DNA of 41,711 nucleotides. Origin: Leisingera sp. JC1. GTDB lineage: Bacteria > Pseudomonadota > Alphaproteobacteria > Rhodobacterales > Rhodobacteraceae. The position numbers and the translations under genes are program-made. Below the pieces are notes generated by a model. That model saw nothing but the letters and a program-made list of their open reading frames with translations, was not told where the DNA came from and made no database searches. This document shows, piece after piece, positions 17,069 to 25,292 of this stretch. Positions within the stretch are counted from its first letter, which is position 1. Each line of letters opens with the position of its first letter. The DNA is taken from NCBI RefSeq assembly GCF_001679925.1, contig NZ_LYUZ01000097.1, positions 167 to 41,877 on the forward strand. Direction: 5' to 3'.

Positions 17069-17959
17069 TTACAGATTCAGTACCGGCTCCAGCGCCTCTT
17101 TCAACGCAGCCTTTTCCTCATCCGTGAGCGGGCCAAGCGGCGCACGGCATTCGCCCACAGGCAGACCCTGAAGCTCGCAGCCGTATTTGATCTTTTGCAC
17201 GAACTTGCCGGATTCCAGGATATTCATGACACGATACAGCTTGGCCATAATTTCCTTGGCGCGGTCCAGTTCACCGGCCTTGTAAGCACGATCCAGATCG
17301 CAGCACGCTTTGGCAAGGAAATTGGACGGACCGCAGATCCAGCTGTCAGCGCCCCAGAGCATGAAGTCGAGCGCGATGTCGTCGGAGCCGGACACAAGCT
17401 GGATCTTGCCTTCATACCGCGTTGCGATATCGATGGCGCGCTGCAGCACACCGGAGCTTTCCTTGATACCGATAACCCGCGGATTGTCGGCAAAATGATC
17501 CATCAGCTCAAAGCTGATGTCGGCACCGTCCTTGGCCGGGTAGGAGTACAGCACCAGATTCACGTCGACCTCTGCCAGAACTGTCTCGTAGTGCCTGATC
17601 AGTTCTTCCTGGGTCGGGCGGGTGTAGAAAGGTGGTGCCAGCAGCACATTGTCATAGCCAATTTCCTTGGCCATGGCGGTTTGTTCGATCACTTCGCGGG
17701 TGGCCGCGGCGTTGGTGCCTGCAATCAGGATCTCGTCGTCATTCGAAAAATCCTTGACGAATTGCAGCACCTGGCGGCGCTCGTCATTGGACTGGCTGAA
17801 GTATTCTCCGGTCGATCCGTTCGGCACCCATCCGGTCACTCCCGCTTCGCGAAAATGGGTCAGCAGTTTTTCGAACGCGGTAAAATCGATTTTGCCATCC
17901 GCGCCAAAGGGCGTAACGAGGGCCGGCATGACACCCGAAAGTTTGACGTTGTAGCTCAT
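17069..17959 (-). CDS. DHDPS/NAL-family lyase (pyrroline-4-hydroxy-2-carboxylate deaminase candidate)
   Basis: Class I aldolase of 296 aa of the dihydrodipicolinate synthase / N-acetylneuraminate lyase family. The TIM-barrel landmarks are VPNGSTGEYFSQS (pyruvate-binding GSTGE at residues 48-52), VLYSYPAK with Tyr138, and the Schiff-base Lys166 in VIGIKESSG. Lysine biosynthesis is unlikely for a copy inside a catabolic operon. Family members deaminate/dehydrate pyrroline-4-hydroxy-2-carboxylate to 2-oxoglutarate semialdehyde in hydroxyproline degradation, and that fits the neighbouring epimerase-, DadA- and aldehyde dehydrogenase-like genes. Its ATG overlaps the sulfatase stop (ATGA), indicating translational coupling. 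Confidence 0.85.
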   Translation of the reverse strand: MSYNVKLSGVMPALVTPFGADGKIDFTAFEKLLTHFREAGVTGWVPNGSTGEYFSQSNDERRQVLQFVKDFSNDDEILIAGTNAAATREVIEQTAMAKEIGYDNVLLAPPFYTRPTQEELIRHYETVLAEVDVNLVLYSYPAKDGADISFELMDHFADNPRVIGIKESSGVLQRAIDIATRYEGKIQLVSGSDDIALDFMLWGADSWICGPSNFLAKACCDLDRAYKAGELDRAKEIMAKLYRVMNILESGKFVQKIKYGCELQGLPVGECRAPLGPLTDEEKAALKEALEPVLNL

Positions 17960-19500
17960 GAGAAGGTCCTTCCATTCTTGTAGGGGAGATAGCCGCGTTG
18001 CTCCACTTCCGGGAACGCATCGCCGCGGCGCACATAGTTGGTGTTCTGGGTGAGAGGCCGGGGTATGAAGTCCCAGATTTCTTCGCGGCCGGTGGAAAGG
18101 GCGCTGTCGATCAGTTTGCGCTTCACCTGGCTGGCAATCACGTCTTCCAGCATGGTATCGAGCGGCCAGGTCTGTTCGGCGAGCTCTGTCAGGCGGGCCT
18201 CATCCTGGCTGCCTTGACCTGCCAGGTTGACCATCTCCAGGGGGTCGGCCGCGAGGTCATAAAACTGCGGCGGGTAAGCGCGGGAGAGCACCAGTTTTTT
18301 CTCGCCGTCACGTACACAGACGCGGGGCGCGGAGGTGCCGCCGTCGATGTGTTCGGCGAAGACCGGGCCGCTTAGGGCTTCTCCGCGCAGGGCGGGCACC
18401 AGGCTGCGGCCGTCCAGAGGTGTCTTGATGGCGCTGCCGGAAATGCCACCGATGTCCAGGAGGGTCGGGAAGATATCCAGCAGCGAGACAGGTTCGCCCA
18501 CCCGCCCCGGGGCGTGTTCAGGGTGAGCGATGATCAGCGGGACCTGAATAGCAGGGTTGAACAGGGTCTTCTTGAACCACATACCGCGCTCGCCGATCAT
18601 GTCGCCGTGGTCGGAGGCAAACAGCACCACAGTGTTATCCGCGTAGCCGCTGTCCTTCAGTGCCTGCATCAGGCGGCCGAACAGGTCATCGACATAAGCA
18701 ATCATCCCGTAGTAGCCGCGCCGCGCGTTGCTGTAGTCCTGGTCATCCAGAGCGCATCTATCCTGGCCGTAGTGGTAGAATAGCGACTGGCTGTGGGGGT
18801 CGCGCTCCTCTACCGGGATGTACGGCACCTTCGGGGCGTCAATGGCTTCCTCAGGGTGGCGGTCCCAGTATTCCTGTGTGGTGACATAGGGATCATGCGG
18901 ATGGGTCAGTGAGACCGTCATCATGAAGGAGCGGGTGTCGTCGCTGCGCGCGCGGGTATGGAGCTCGCGCACGGCATGATGGATGACGTCCTCGTCATAG
19001 TCGATTTGCATCGACCGGGCGACAGGTCCGGCATCACGCACGGTGTCGATGGTGGAAACGCCAAAGGTATAGGTACGCTCCTCGTCCTTATTGTAGTCGC
19101 GGAAATCGGCGTCCGGCGTCCAGGACATATCGGCGGGGTAGATTTCGGTTGTCAGGCGCTCTTCGAACCCGTGGTACTGGTCGGGGCCGACAAAATGCAT
19201 CTTGCCGGAGATACAGGTGTAATAGCCGTTTGCCCGCAGGTAATGGGCGAAGGTCGGGGTGGAGGCGGTGAATTCGGCCCCGTTGTCATAGGCACCGATG
19301 CGCGAAGGCAGACGCCCTGCCATCATTCCGAACCGCGACGGAGCACACAGCGGATAGGGACAATAGGCGTGCTCGAACACTGTGCCGCGGGCGGCCAGCG
19401 CGTCGATGTTGGGCGTCTTGCAAACGCTGCCGCCATAGGCGTTCAGCACAAAAGACGTGAGCTGATCGACCATGAAGAGGATGATATTCGGCTTGTCCAC
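17956..19500 (-). CDS. Choline-sulfatase-like type I sulfatase (cytoplasmic)
   Basis: Sulfatase of 514 aa with close overall likeness to choline-O-sulfatase BetC: metal-binding VDQ at the N-terminus, the formylglycine signature Cys52-Ala-Pro-Ser-Arg, GYYTCISGKMHFVGPDQYHGFEERLTTEIYPAD, TVSLTHPHDPY, and the distal FASDHGDMIGERGMWFKK block. No signal peptide is present, so it acts on an imported sulfate ester. The GTG at 19500 is chosen because it gives the family N-terminus just after the transporter ATPase stop; further upstream the frame only antisenses nothing known and overlaps that gene. It is embedded between an amino-acid ABC transporter and hydroxyproline-type catabolic genes, so the natural substrate may be a sulfated amino acid rather than choline sulfate. 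Confidence 0.85.
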   Translation of the reverse strand: MDKPNIILFMVDQLTSFVLNAYGGSVCKTPNIDALAARGTVFEHAYCPYPLCAPSRFGMMAGRLPSRIGAYDNGAEFTASTPTFAHYLRANGYYTCISGKMHFVGPDQYHGFEERLTTEIYPADMSWTPDADFRDYNKDEERTYTFGVSTIDTVRDAGPVARSMQIDYDEDVIHHAVRELHTRARSDDTRSFMMTVSLTHPHDPYVTTQEYWDRHPEEAIDAPKVPYIPVEERDPHSQSLFYHYGQDRCALDDQDYSNARRGYYGMIAYVDDLFGRLMQALKDSGYADNTVVLFASDHGDMIGERGMWFKKTLFNPAIQVPLIIAHPEHAPGRVGEPVSLLDIFPTLLDIGGISGSAIKTPLDGRSLVPALRGEALSGPVFAEHIDGGTSAPRVCVRDGEKKLVLSRAYPPQFYDLAADPLEMVNLAGQGSQDEARLTELAEQTWPLDTMLEDVIASQVKRKLIDSALSTGREEIWDFIPRPLTQNTNYVRRGDAFPEVEQRGYLPYKNGRTFS

Positions 19501-19504
19501 GGCT

Positions 19505-20245
19505 TCAGTGCCCCACGATCTGGCTGAGAAAAGTGCGGGTCCGCTCGTTCTGCGGATTGTCGAAAAACTGATCAGGCGGCGCCTGCTCAATGATTTGCCC
19601 CTCGGCCATGAAGATCACCCGGTCAGCAACTTGGCGGGCAAAGCCCATCTCGTGGGTGACGCAGACCATGGTCATGCCTTCCTCTGCCAGCCCGACCATC
19701 ACATCGAGCACTTCGGAAATCATCTCCGGGTCCAATGCCGAGGTCGGCTCGTCAAAGAGCATGATTTCCGGCGCCATGCACAGCGCCCGGGCGATCGCCA
19801 CCCGCTGCTGCTGACCGCCGGACAATTCGCCGGGATATTTGTGCGCCTGCTCCGGGATCTTGACCCGCGCGAGATAGCGCATCGCGGTTTCCTCGGCCGC
19901 GCCGCGATCGATCTTGCGGGCCAGAACGGGGGCAAGCGTGCAGTTTTCCAGAACGGTCATGTGCGGGAACAAGTTGAAGTTCTGGAACACCATGCCGGCC
20001 TCGCGGCGGATTTCGTCGATATTATCGACATTGTCATCCAGCGGTGTCCCGTTCACCTCGATGACGCCGGAGTGGTGTTCTTCCAGCCGGTTGATACAGC
20101 GGATCAAGGTGGATTTGCCGGAGCCTGACGGTCCGCAGATCACTACTTTTTCGCCTTTGGCGATCTCCAGGTTGATATCCTTGAGGGCGTGAAAGCTGCC
20201 GTAGTATTTATGCATGCTGGCGATGCGGATGGCGGGTTCGGTCAT
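19505..20245 (-). CDS. Polar amino-acid ABC transporter ATPase (AapP-like)
   Basis: ATP-binding subunit of 246 aa. Walker A is GPSGSGKST, the Q-loop lies in [11 protein letters not shown], the signature is [15 protein letters not shown], Walker B is [12 protein letters not shown], and the switch His is in CVTHEMGFA. This sequence type is typical of the polar amino acid (PAAT) family such as AapP, BztD and GlnQ. GGAGG lies 6 bases before the ATG. It follows the second permease by 12 bases and precedes the sulfatase by 4 bases, tying amino-acid-type import to desulfation. Confidence 0.93.
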   Translation of the reverse strand: MTEPAIRIASMHKYYGSFHALKDINLEIAKGEKVVICGPSGSGKSTLIRCINRLEEHHSGVIEVNGTPLDDNVDNIDEIRREAGMVFQNFNLFPHMTVLENCTLAPVLARKIDRGAAEETAMRYLARVKIPEQAHKYPGELSGGQQQRVAIARALCMAPEIMLFDEPTSALDPEMISEVLDVMVGLAEEGMTMVCVTHEMGFARQVADRVIFMAEGQIIEQAPPDQFFDNPQNERTRTFLSQIVGH

Positions 20246-20257
20246 GGGATGCCTCCT

Positions 20258-21352
20258 TTACCGGCGGCCGACGCCAAGGCGGCGTTCGAGATAGGCGCCG
20301 TAGCGCGACAGGGAAAAGACGAAGACGAAGAAGATCAGGCCGACGAAGACGTACATCTCGACCACGGCGAAGTTCCAATCGGCGGTGCCGGACGCGGCGC
20401 GGCCGGAGGCCATCACGTCAAAGAAACCGATGATGGTGACCAACGAGGTTTCCTTGAAGGTTATGACGAACTGGTTGATCGTCGGCGGCAAGGCGTTGCG
20501 GAAGGCCTGCGGCAGTATGATATAGCCAATCCGGTGCCAGTAACCGAGCCCCAGCGCCTTTGCGGCCTCCTCCTGACCGGCGGGCAGCGCCTGCATACCT
20601 CCGCGGATGATTTCAGCCTGGTAGCAGGCAAAGAAAAGCGCATAGCCGACGATAACACGGTAAAGCTTGTCGCCCGTCAGCCCCTCCGGCAGCACAAAGG
20701 GCAGCACGATGGCGAAGGTAAACATGATCGACAAAAGCGGCAGCGAGCGGATCACGTCGATCACAAGCGCCATGGTCCGTGCGATCCAGGGCAGGCTGGA
20801 ACGGCGCAGGAGTGCGAAAACGATGGCCAGCGGCATGCCCAGCAGACTGACGGCGGCAAAGATGAAGATTGTCAGCGACAGTCCGCCCCAGTTCTGCTCG
20901 GTCACCTCGGCCAAGCCGAAGAAGCCGCCGCGCATCAGCACATAGAAAATGGCGAAGCCGGCAGTCCAAAGCAGAGGCAGGCGCTTGGCCGACCAGAACC
21001 ACGGCAGGCAGGACAGGACAGCAACGATAACCATGACGATACAGGCGATGGCCGAACGCCATTGTTCTTCGAACGGGTACAGCCCGAACAGGACGATGCG
21101 CCAGCGCGTGGAAACGACCGACCAGCAGGCACCTCCATGCAGGTCTTCACGGCAGACTTCGCCCGCATTCGGCGCAAATGTTGCATCAAGCAGTGCCCAT
21201 CCGATCAGCGACCAAAGGATCCACGCCACAAAGGCTGCGAAAACGATTGTAACAGCGGCGTCGCGGCGGGTTGCGAAGTAGCGGCTGCGAAGCCAGGTCA
21301 GCACATTCTGGCGCGGCAGTTCGGCGGGTATGACAGGATGATGTGCCGGCAT
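20258..21352 (-). CDS. Polar amino-acid ABC transporter permease (AapM-like)
   Basis: Inner-membrane permease of 364 aa, longer than most PAAT permeases, as in AapM/BztC. It has an N-terminal extension with one membrane segment and a periplasmic loop, several further hydrophobic segments, and the EAA-type cytoplasmic loop GQEEAAKALGLGYWHRIGYIILPQAFRNALPP near residue 280. It forms the channel with the preceding permease. It starts 4 bases after the stop of that gene. Confidence 0.92.
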   Translation of the reverse strand: MPAHHPVIPAELPRQNVLTWLRSRYFATRRDAAVTIVFAAFVAWILWSLIGWALLDATFAPNAGEVCREDLHGGACWSVVSTRWRIVLFGLYPFEEQWRSAIACIVMVIVAVLSCLPWFWSAKRLPLLWTAGFAIFYVLMRGGFFGLAEVTEQNWGGLSLTIFIFAAVSLLGMPLAIVFALLRRSSLPWIARTMALVIDVIRSLPLLSIMFTFAIVLPFVLPEGLTGDKLYRVIVGYALFFACYQAEIIRGGMQALPAGQEEAAKALGLGYWHRIGYIILPQAFRNALPPTINQFVITFKETSLVTIIGFFDVMASGRAASGTADWNFAVVEMYVFVGLIFFVFVFSLSRYGAYLERRLGVGRR

Positions 21353-21356
21353 GGCC

Positions 21357-22523
21357 TCAGATCCTCAGCTGGGTGCCGCGGAGCTTGATCGCGGCGTTGA
21401 CGCGATTCAGCACCCAGGCAATGGAGTAGTTGATAATCAGGAAGCCGCTCATCAGGATGGCGATCAGTTCGAGCGTCTGGCCCGACTGGTTGATTGCGGT
21501 CGAAATCACCATGAAGAAGTCAGTGAAGCTGATGGCAATGCCAATCGTGGTGGCCTTGAACAGCCATACATACTGGTTGATCAGCGTCGGCATGACGATA
21601 CGGATCGCCAGCGGCAGACGGATGCGGCTGAAGATCTGCCAGTTCGTCAGGCCTAAGGCGTGCCCGGCTTCGCCTTGCCCCTTAGGGACGGCATTGAACC
21701 CGGCGCGCACAATCTCGGCTATATAGGCAGCCCCATAGATCGAAATGGCGATGACACAGGCCATGAGCTCCGGAGAGATGCGGATGCCGCCGCGATAGTT
21801 GAGACCCTTTGGTTCTGGAACGCTGAGGAAAGGGGTTTCAGGAAGGCGGCCCAGCCAAAAAGCTGCAACCACGGCCAGCAGTGCCAGCACCCACAGGCCA
21901 CCGCGTTCGCGCCCAGCGTCTTTAAGGTGAAGATTGGGCCAGCGCTTCGCTTTGAGCCAAAGCGAAAGACCGAACGCCAGGAGCAGAATAAGTGCTGCGG
22001 CAAAGACTGCCCCCCCTGCGACGTTGAGGCCCGGAACATAAATACCCCGCCCGGTCAGGGCGATACTTCCCAGCACCGGCTCGGCGTCGCGTGGCGAGGG
22101 CAGCGCCAGAAGAAGCGCATACCAGAAAAGCAATTGCAGGATCAGCGGCACATTTCGGAACAGCTCAACAAAAGTAGCACCGACCAGTTCTGCCATTCCA
22201 TTGCCGGAAGTGCGCATCACACCGACGGTAACACCAAGGATCGTAGCCAGGGGCAGAGCGATGGCACCTAGGAACAAGGAATTCAGTATGCCAACCAGAA
22301 TTGCTTTCCAGTAAGGCGAGGAGGTTGAGTATTCGATCAACGAGAAGCTGATCCGCCAGCCGGTCGAGCGCTCGAGAAACCCGAAGCCCGAAGTAAGCCC
22401 TTGCGCTTCGAGATTAGCTCGAGCGGTCACGGCGAAAACAACTACAACCAGGATGATGGATCCGACAAAGGCGCCTTGCAGCACGGTTTCCCGTACGCGC
22501 CTGTCCTTGAGGATGGCAGCCAT
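21357..22523 (-). CDS. Polar amino-acid ABC transporter permease (AapQ-like)
   Basis: Inner-membrane permease of 388 aa of the AapQ/BztB type, with a long N-terminal half, several membrane segments, and the EAA loop KGQGEAGHALGLTNWQIFSRIRLPLAIRIVMPTLINQY towards the C-terminus. I begin it at the ATG at 22523 because AAGGAG lies 7 bases upstream; an in-frame ATG six codons earlier lacks this. The pair of long permeases is characteristic of broad-range Aap/Bzt amino-acid importers. Confidence 0.92.
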   Translation of the reverse strand: MAAILKDRRVRETVLQGAFVGSIILVVVVFAVTARANLEAQGLTSGFGFLERSTGWRISFSLIEYSTSSPYWKAILVGILNSLFLGAIALPLATILGVTVGVMRTSGNGMAELVGATFVELFRNVPLILQLLFWYALLLALPSPRDAEPVLGSIALTGRGIYVPGLNVAGGAVFAAALILLLAFGLSLWLKAKRWPNLHLKDAGRERGGLWVLALLAVVAAFWLGRLPETPFLSVPEPKGLNYRGGIRISPELMACVIAISIYGAAYIAEIVRAGFNAVPKGQGEAGHALGLTNWQIFSRIRLPLAIRIVMPTLINQYVWLFKATTIGIAISFTDFFMVISTAINQSGQTLELIAILMSGFLIINYSIAWVLNRVNAAIKLRGTQLRI

Positions 22524-22559
22524 AGCCTGCTCCTTCCACACGGCGGATTAAAGGGAGGG

Positions 22560-22580
22560 GGCCCGGCCGTGAGCCGGGCC
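22560..22580 (-). promoter_or_regulatory. GC-rich hairpin after the binding-protein gene
   Basis: A perfect 8-bp stem GGCCCGGC / GCCGGGCC with a 5-base loop lies 9 bases after the binding-protein stop and before the first permease. There is no U-tract, so it is more likely an mRNA-stabilising or partial-attenuation structure that raises binding-protein levels relative to the permeases, as seen in many ABC operons. Confidence 0.5.
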
Positions 22581-22589
22581 AGGGGATCA

Positions 22590-23627
22590 TCAGTCGATGA
22601 TGAACGGATAAAAGACACCGCCCGCATTGTAGAGTGAGTTCACGCCGCGCGGCAGTCCGTAGGGGGAGCCCTCGCCGATGTTGCGGTCATAAATCTCGGC
22701 GAAGTTGCCGACTTCCTTGATCATGTTGTAGGCCCAGTCGTTGGACAGCCCCAGGCGGTCACCATAGCCAGGCGTATTGCCAAGGAACTTGGCCACTGTT
22801 TCCGACGGCGGGTTGGCCTTGAACTCGTCCACATTTTCGGAAGTGATGCCCTCCACCTCAGCGAACCACAGAGAAGACAGCATCCAGTTCTGCACATCCA
22901 GCCAGTCCGGGTCGCCTTCGGGCACGATTATGCCCTCAGCTTCCAGCGCGATGACATCAGGCAGGATAACGTGGTTGTCGGCACCGTCCGGTGCGTCGAC
23001 CCGGCCTGCGGCAAGCGAGGGCGCCCACTCCACCATCGCATCGCAACGGCCTTCGTAGTAGGAATTCCGGAGTTCGTCGCCATTTTCGAAGGTCAGCAGT
23101 TCGGCCTCGATATTGTTGGTCTCAAGGAAGGTCGCCAGCGCGCGCTCGGTAGAAGTGCCGGCGGCCACGCAAAGCGAACCGCCGTCGAGGTCGGCAATCC
23201 GTTCCGCCCCCAAGTCAGCTTTCGCCATCGCTTGAAACGCGCCGATGAAGTAGGGGGTGGAATAAGAAAGGTTCAGCTCGGTATCCCGGCTTTGGGTCCA
23301 GCCGGAAACCTTGATCACCACATCGATGTCGCCTGACTGAAGCGCAGGCCAGCGCTGCGCCCAGCTGATTGGCACAATCTCCAAATGCCCTTCGGACTTG
23401 CCAAAGAGTCCGGCTGCCAGAGCTTTGCAAAGGTCGATATCGACCCCCTTCCACTGGCCTTGGTCATCCACTTCCGCAAAGCCAAGGAACGACCCGTTGT
23501 GACCTGAACACAAGAGCGATCCCCTCTCCAGGACTGTGCCAAGGCGGCCTTCCGCGGCCGCACCGGTTGCCGCCAGCGTCAACACACCGCCAGCCGCTGC
23601 TCCAAGCCATTTCATGTTCGTCGCCAT
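22590..23627 (-). CDS. Amino-acid ABC transporter substrate-binding protein (AapJ-like)
   Basis: Periplasmic binding protein of 345 aa. The N-terminus MATNMKWLGAAAGGVLTLAATGAAAEG is a Sec signal peptide with cleavage near AAA-EG. The mature part has AapJ/BztA-type blocks: RGSLLCSGHNGSFLGFAEVDDQGQWKGVDIDLCKALAAGLFG, STPYFIGAF, GDELRNSYYEGRCDAMVEW, and a C-terminal NSLYNAGGVFYPF. The ATG at 23627 is preceded by GGAGG at 5 bases; 36 upstream in-frame codons run into the operator region and are rejected. It is the first gene of the 13-gene operon, directly downstream of the putative GntR operators. Confidence 0.92.
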   Translation of the reverse strand: MATNMKWLGAAAGGVLTLAATGAAAEGRLGTVLERGSLLCSGHNGSFLGFAEVDDQGQWKGVDIDLCKALAAGLFGKSEGHLEIVPISWAQRWPALQSGDIDVVIKVSGWTQSRDTELNLSYSTPYFIGAFQAMAKADLGAERIADLDGGSLCVAAGTSTERALATFLETNNIEAELLTFENGDELRNSYYEGRCDAMVEWAPSLAAGRVDAPDGADNHVILPDVIALEAEGIIVPEGDPDWLDVQNWMLSSLWFAEVEGITSENVDEFKANPPSETVAKFLGNTPGYGDRLGLSNDWAYNMIKEVGNFAEIYDRNIGEGSPYGLPRGVNSLYNAGGVFYPFIID

Positions 23628-23642
23628 ACTATCCTCCACCGT

Positions 23643-23687
23643 TGTCGACATTTTGTTGACATGATTGTTGTCGACACAGTGGCGACA
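23643..23687. promoter_or_regulatory. Putative GntR operator array
   Basis: Four 8-mers lie between the divergent regulator and the operon: TGTCGACA (23643), TGTTGACA (23654), TGTCGACA (23669) and TGGCGACA (23680). Start-to-start distances are 11, 15 and 11 bp, so they form two similar 21-bp blocks 26 bp apart. Their position 16-60 bases upstream of the binding-protein start fits repression by the adjacent FCD-type GntR protein. Binding is inferred. Confidence 0.6.
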
Positions 23688-23761
23688 AGTCAATAGATTT
23701 GTTTCAAGCACCGTTTCCGCTATCTGCTGGACCACGGAACCTGTTGAAGAAAGGCCGATTC

Positions 23762-24496
23762 ATGAGCGCAAAGACCGCCGCAGAGGCCAAGCAGCCCGCC
23801 AAGCCAGCAAAGGGAGGCGGCGGAAAACATGTCTATGATGTGCTCAAGACGGAGATTCTCTCGCTGGACCTGAAACCGGGTGTGCCCCTGGATGAAACCT
23901 CTCTGGCGCAGCGGTTTACGATGTCACGCGCCCCGATCCGCGAAGCTCTGATACGCCTGTCGGCAGAAGGGCTGGTGGAAATGCTGTCGAACCGGTCAAC
24001 GTTAGTATCGCCGGTGAACCTCGCGGATTTCCCCCGCTACGTTGAGGCCCTGGATCTTAATCAGCGCATCACCATGCGGTTGGCCGCTCAGCACCGCCAG
24101 CCCGCGGACATTGAACGGATGCGGAAAAAGGCGGCAGCTTTTGACGTTGCCTGCAAGAACGGCGGCCATCTGAAAATGTCGGCCACGAACAAGGATTTCC
24201 ACATGGCCGTCGCCGAAGCCGGCCGCAACCCGTATTTCACCCGGTCCTACGGGATGCTCTTGGATGAAGGGCGGCGCATTCTCCACATGCTTTTCGACTA
24301 CATTCAGGAGTCCACTGAAGACGAGCTTCTCGGTTCTGAGCATCATGAGATGATTGACGCAATAGAAGCACGCGACGTGGAGCGCGCGGACGCGCTGGCA
24401 CATGCGCACACCCGGGGGTTTCATGACCGCTTCAGGCGCTTTATGGGCGCCAATTACATCACCGACATTGAGCTGCAGGTCGATCATTCCGAGTAG
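23762..24496 (+). CDS. GntR-family (FCD/FadR subfamily) transcriptional regulator
   Basis: Regulator of 244 aa. After a lysine/alanine-rich N-terminal tail, the winged helix reads HVYDVLKTEILSLDLKPGVPLDETSLAQRFTMSRAPIREALIRLSAEGLVEM (about residues 22-73). It is followed by an all-helical FCD ligand domain with metal-site-type histidines (FHMAVAEAGRN, EHHEMIDAIEARD, AHAHTRGFHDRF). It starts at an ATG preceded by AAAGG. It is divergent from the catabolic operon and is its likely repressor, with the inducer probably an operon substrate or intermediate. Confidence 0.9.
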   Translation: MSAKTAAEAKQPAKPAKGGGGKHVYDVLKTEILSLDLKPGVPLDETSLAQRFTMSRAPIREALIRLSAEGLVEMLSNRSTLVSPVNLADFPRYVEALDLNQRITMRLAAQHRQPADIERMRKKAAAFDVACKNGGHLKMSATNKDFHMAVAEAGRNPYFTRSYGMLLDEGRRILHMLFDYIQESTEDELLGSEHHEMIDAIEARDVERADALAHAHTRGFHDRFRRFMGANYITDIELQVDHSE

Positions 24497-25292
24497 ATCC
24501 CGTGCCGCACTGCTAATCGTGGAGATTGAAAGGTAGAGAGACATCCCGCCTGGGAAACGCAACTGGTTTCACTCTCTCTGGTAGACTTCCCGTGGCATCC
24601 CGCTGCGCCCCAGCAGTTAATCAAATGGCATGCTCGCCTGGAATGTGACACGGATTTCCTTCCTGAAATATGCTGCTTCCCTGCTTCTCCTGGCCGCTTC
24701 CCGGGAAGCGGCGCGGAATTTTTCCTGAAGCAGAGATGGAAGACAGCCATGCGCAAATCCGCTCTGCACACCGCAGGCGGGAAAGCCAGTCTGTTGAATG
24801 GCTTACCGGGTGCTTTGGAGCGCCGGTTTCGGCCCGGAGGCCTCAGATTTGTCCCACACCCCACGCAGCAAGCTGCCGGAGCGCGTTTTCATATGTCCGG
24901 TCACATGACCCAGTATATCTATGAAAACAGCTCCTAAATGTGGATGGCCGAGTGGCTGGTTTCTCCTGAAGTCGCTGACCTCAGGAAATTTTCTAGCGCA
25001 AGTAGGGTCAACATGCCAGCCCCGACAACGGCCCACACTTTCTCATGTTAGATCCTGTGCCCCTAGCTTTCCGGGTTGATACAGACCGTTGAAAGTGAGC
25101 TCCCTGCAAAGCAGAAAATGGGATTCAGAAAGGAAAAGGAACCGCCACTCACTCCTATGGGCTGAGCGAACGCAATGTTTCTGAACTGCCATTTTGGCCG
25201 CTAGCACTCATAACGCGCAATTGTGCTATTCTGGATCCAAGGATTTGTGACTGATGACAAAAAAATTGGTTAGCGACTGTGGAGGGGCAGCG
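24497..25292. other. Intergenic region, no gene recognised
   Basis: About 800 bases between the GntR gene and the decarboxylase. Short open frames here show no family features. It holds a perfect palindrome (24693-24712, listed separately) and a stretch near 24943 that resembles the 5' part of a serine tRNA but lacks a T-arm and acceptor match. Confidence 0.5.
24693..24723 (+). terminator. Candidate rho-independent terminator
   Basis: The 20-bp perfect palindrome GCCGCTTCCCGGGAAGCGGC can fold as an 8-bp stem with a CCGG loop and is followed within a few bases by AATTTTT. It could end transcripts reading rightwards from the GntR gene about 200 bases upstream. Confidence 0.4.

Noticed and set aside
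17956-19590. Sulfatase start 30 codons further upstream
   Set aside because: That extension overlaps the transporter ATPase and gives no family sequence; the GTG at 19500 gives the standard N-terminus (DKPNIILFMVDQ).
24940-25020. Possible serine tRNA (TGGCCGAGTGG D-arm-like motif)
   Set aside because: The D-arm-like motif is present, but no T-arm GGTTCGAATC, no matching acceptor stem and no CCA-side pairing were found. It is at most a remnant or chance match.
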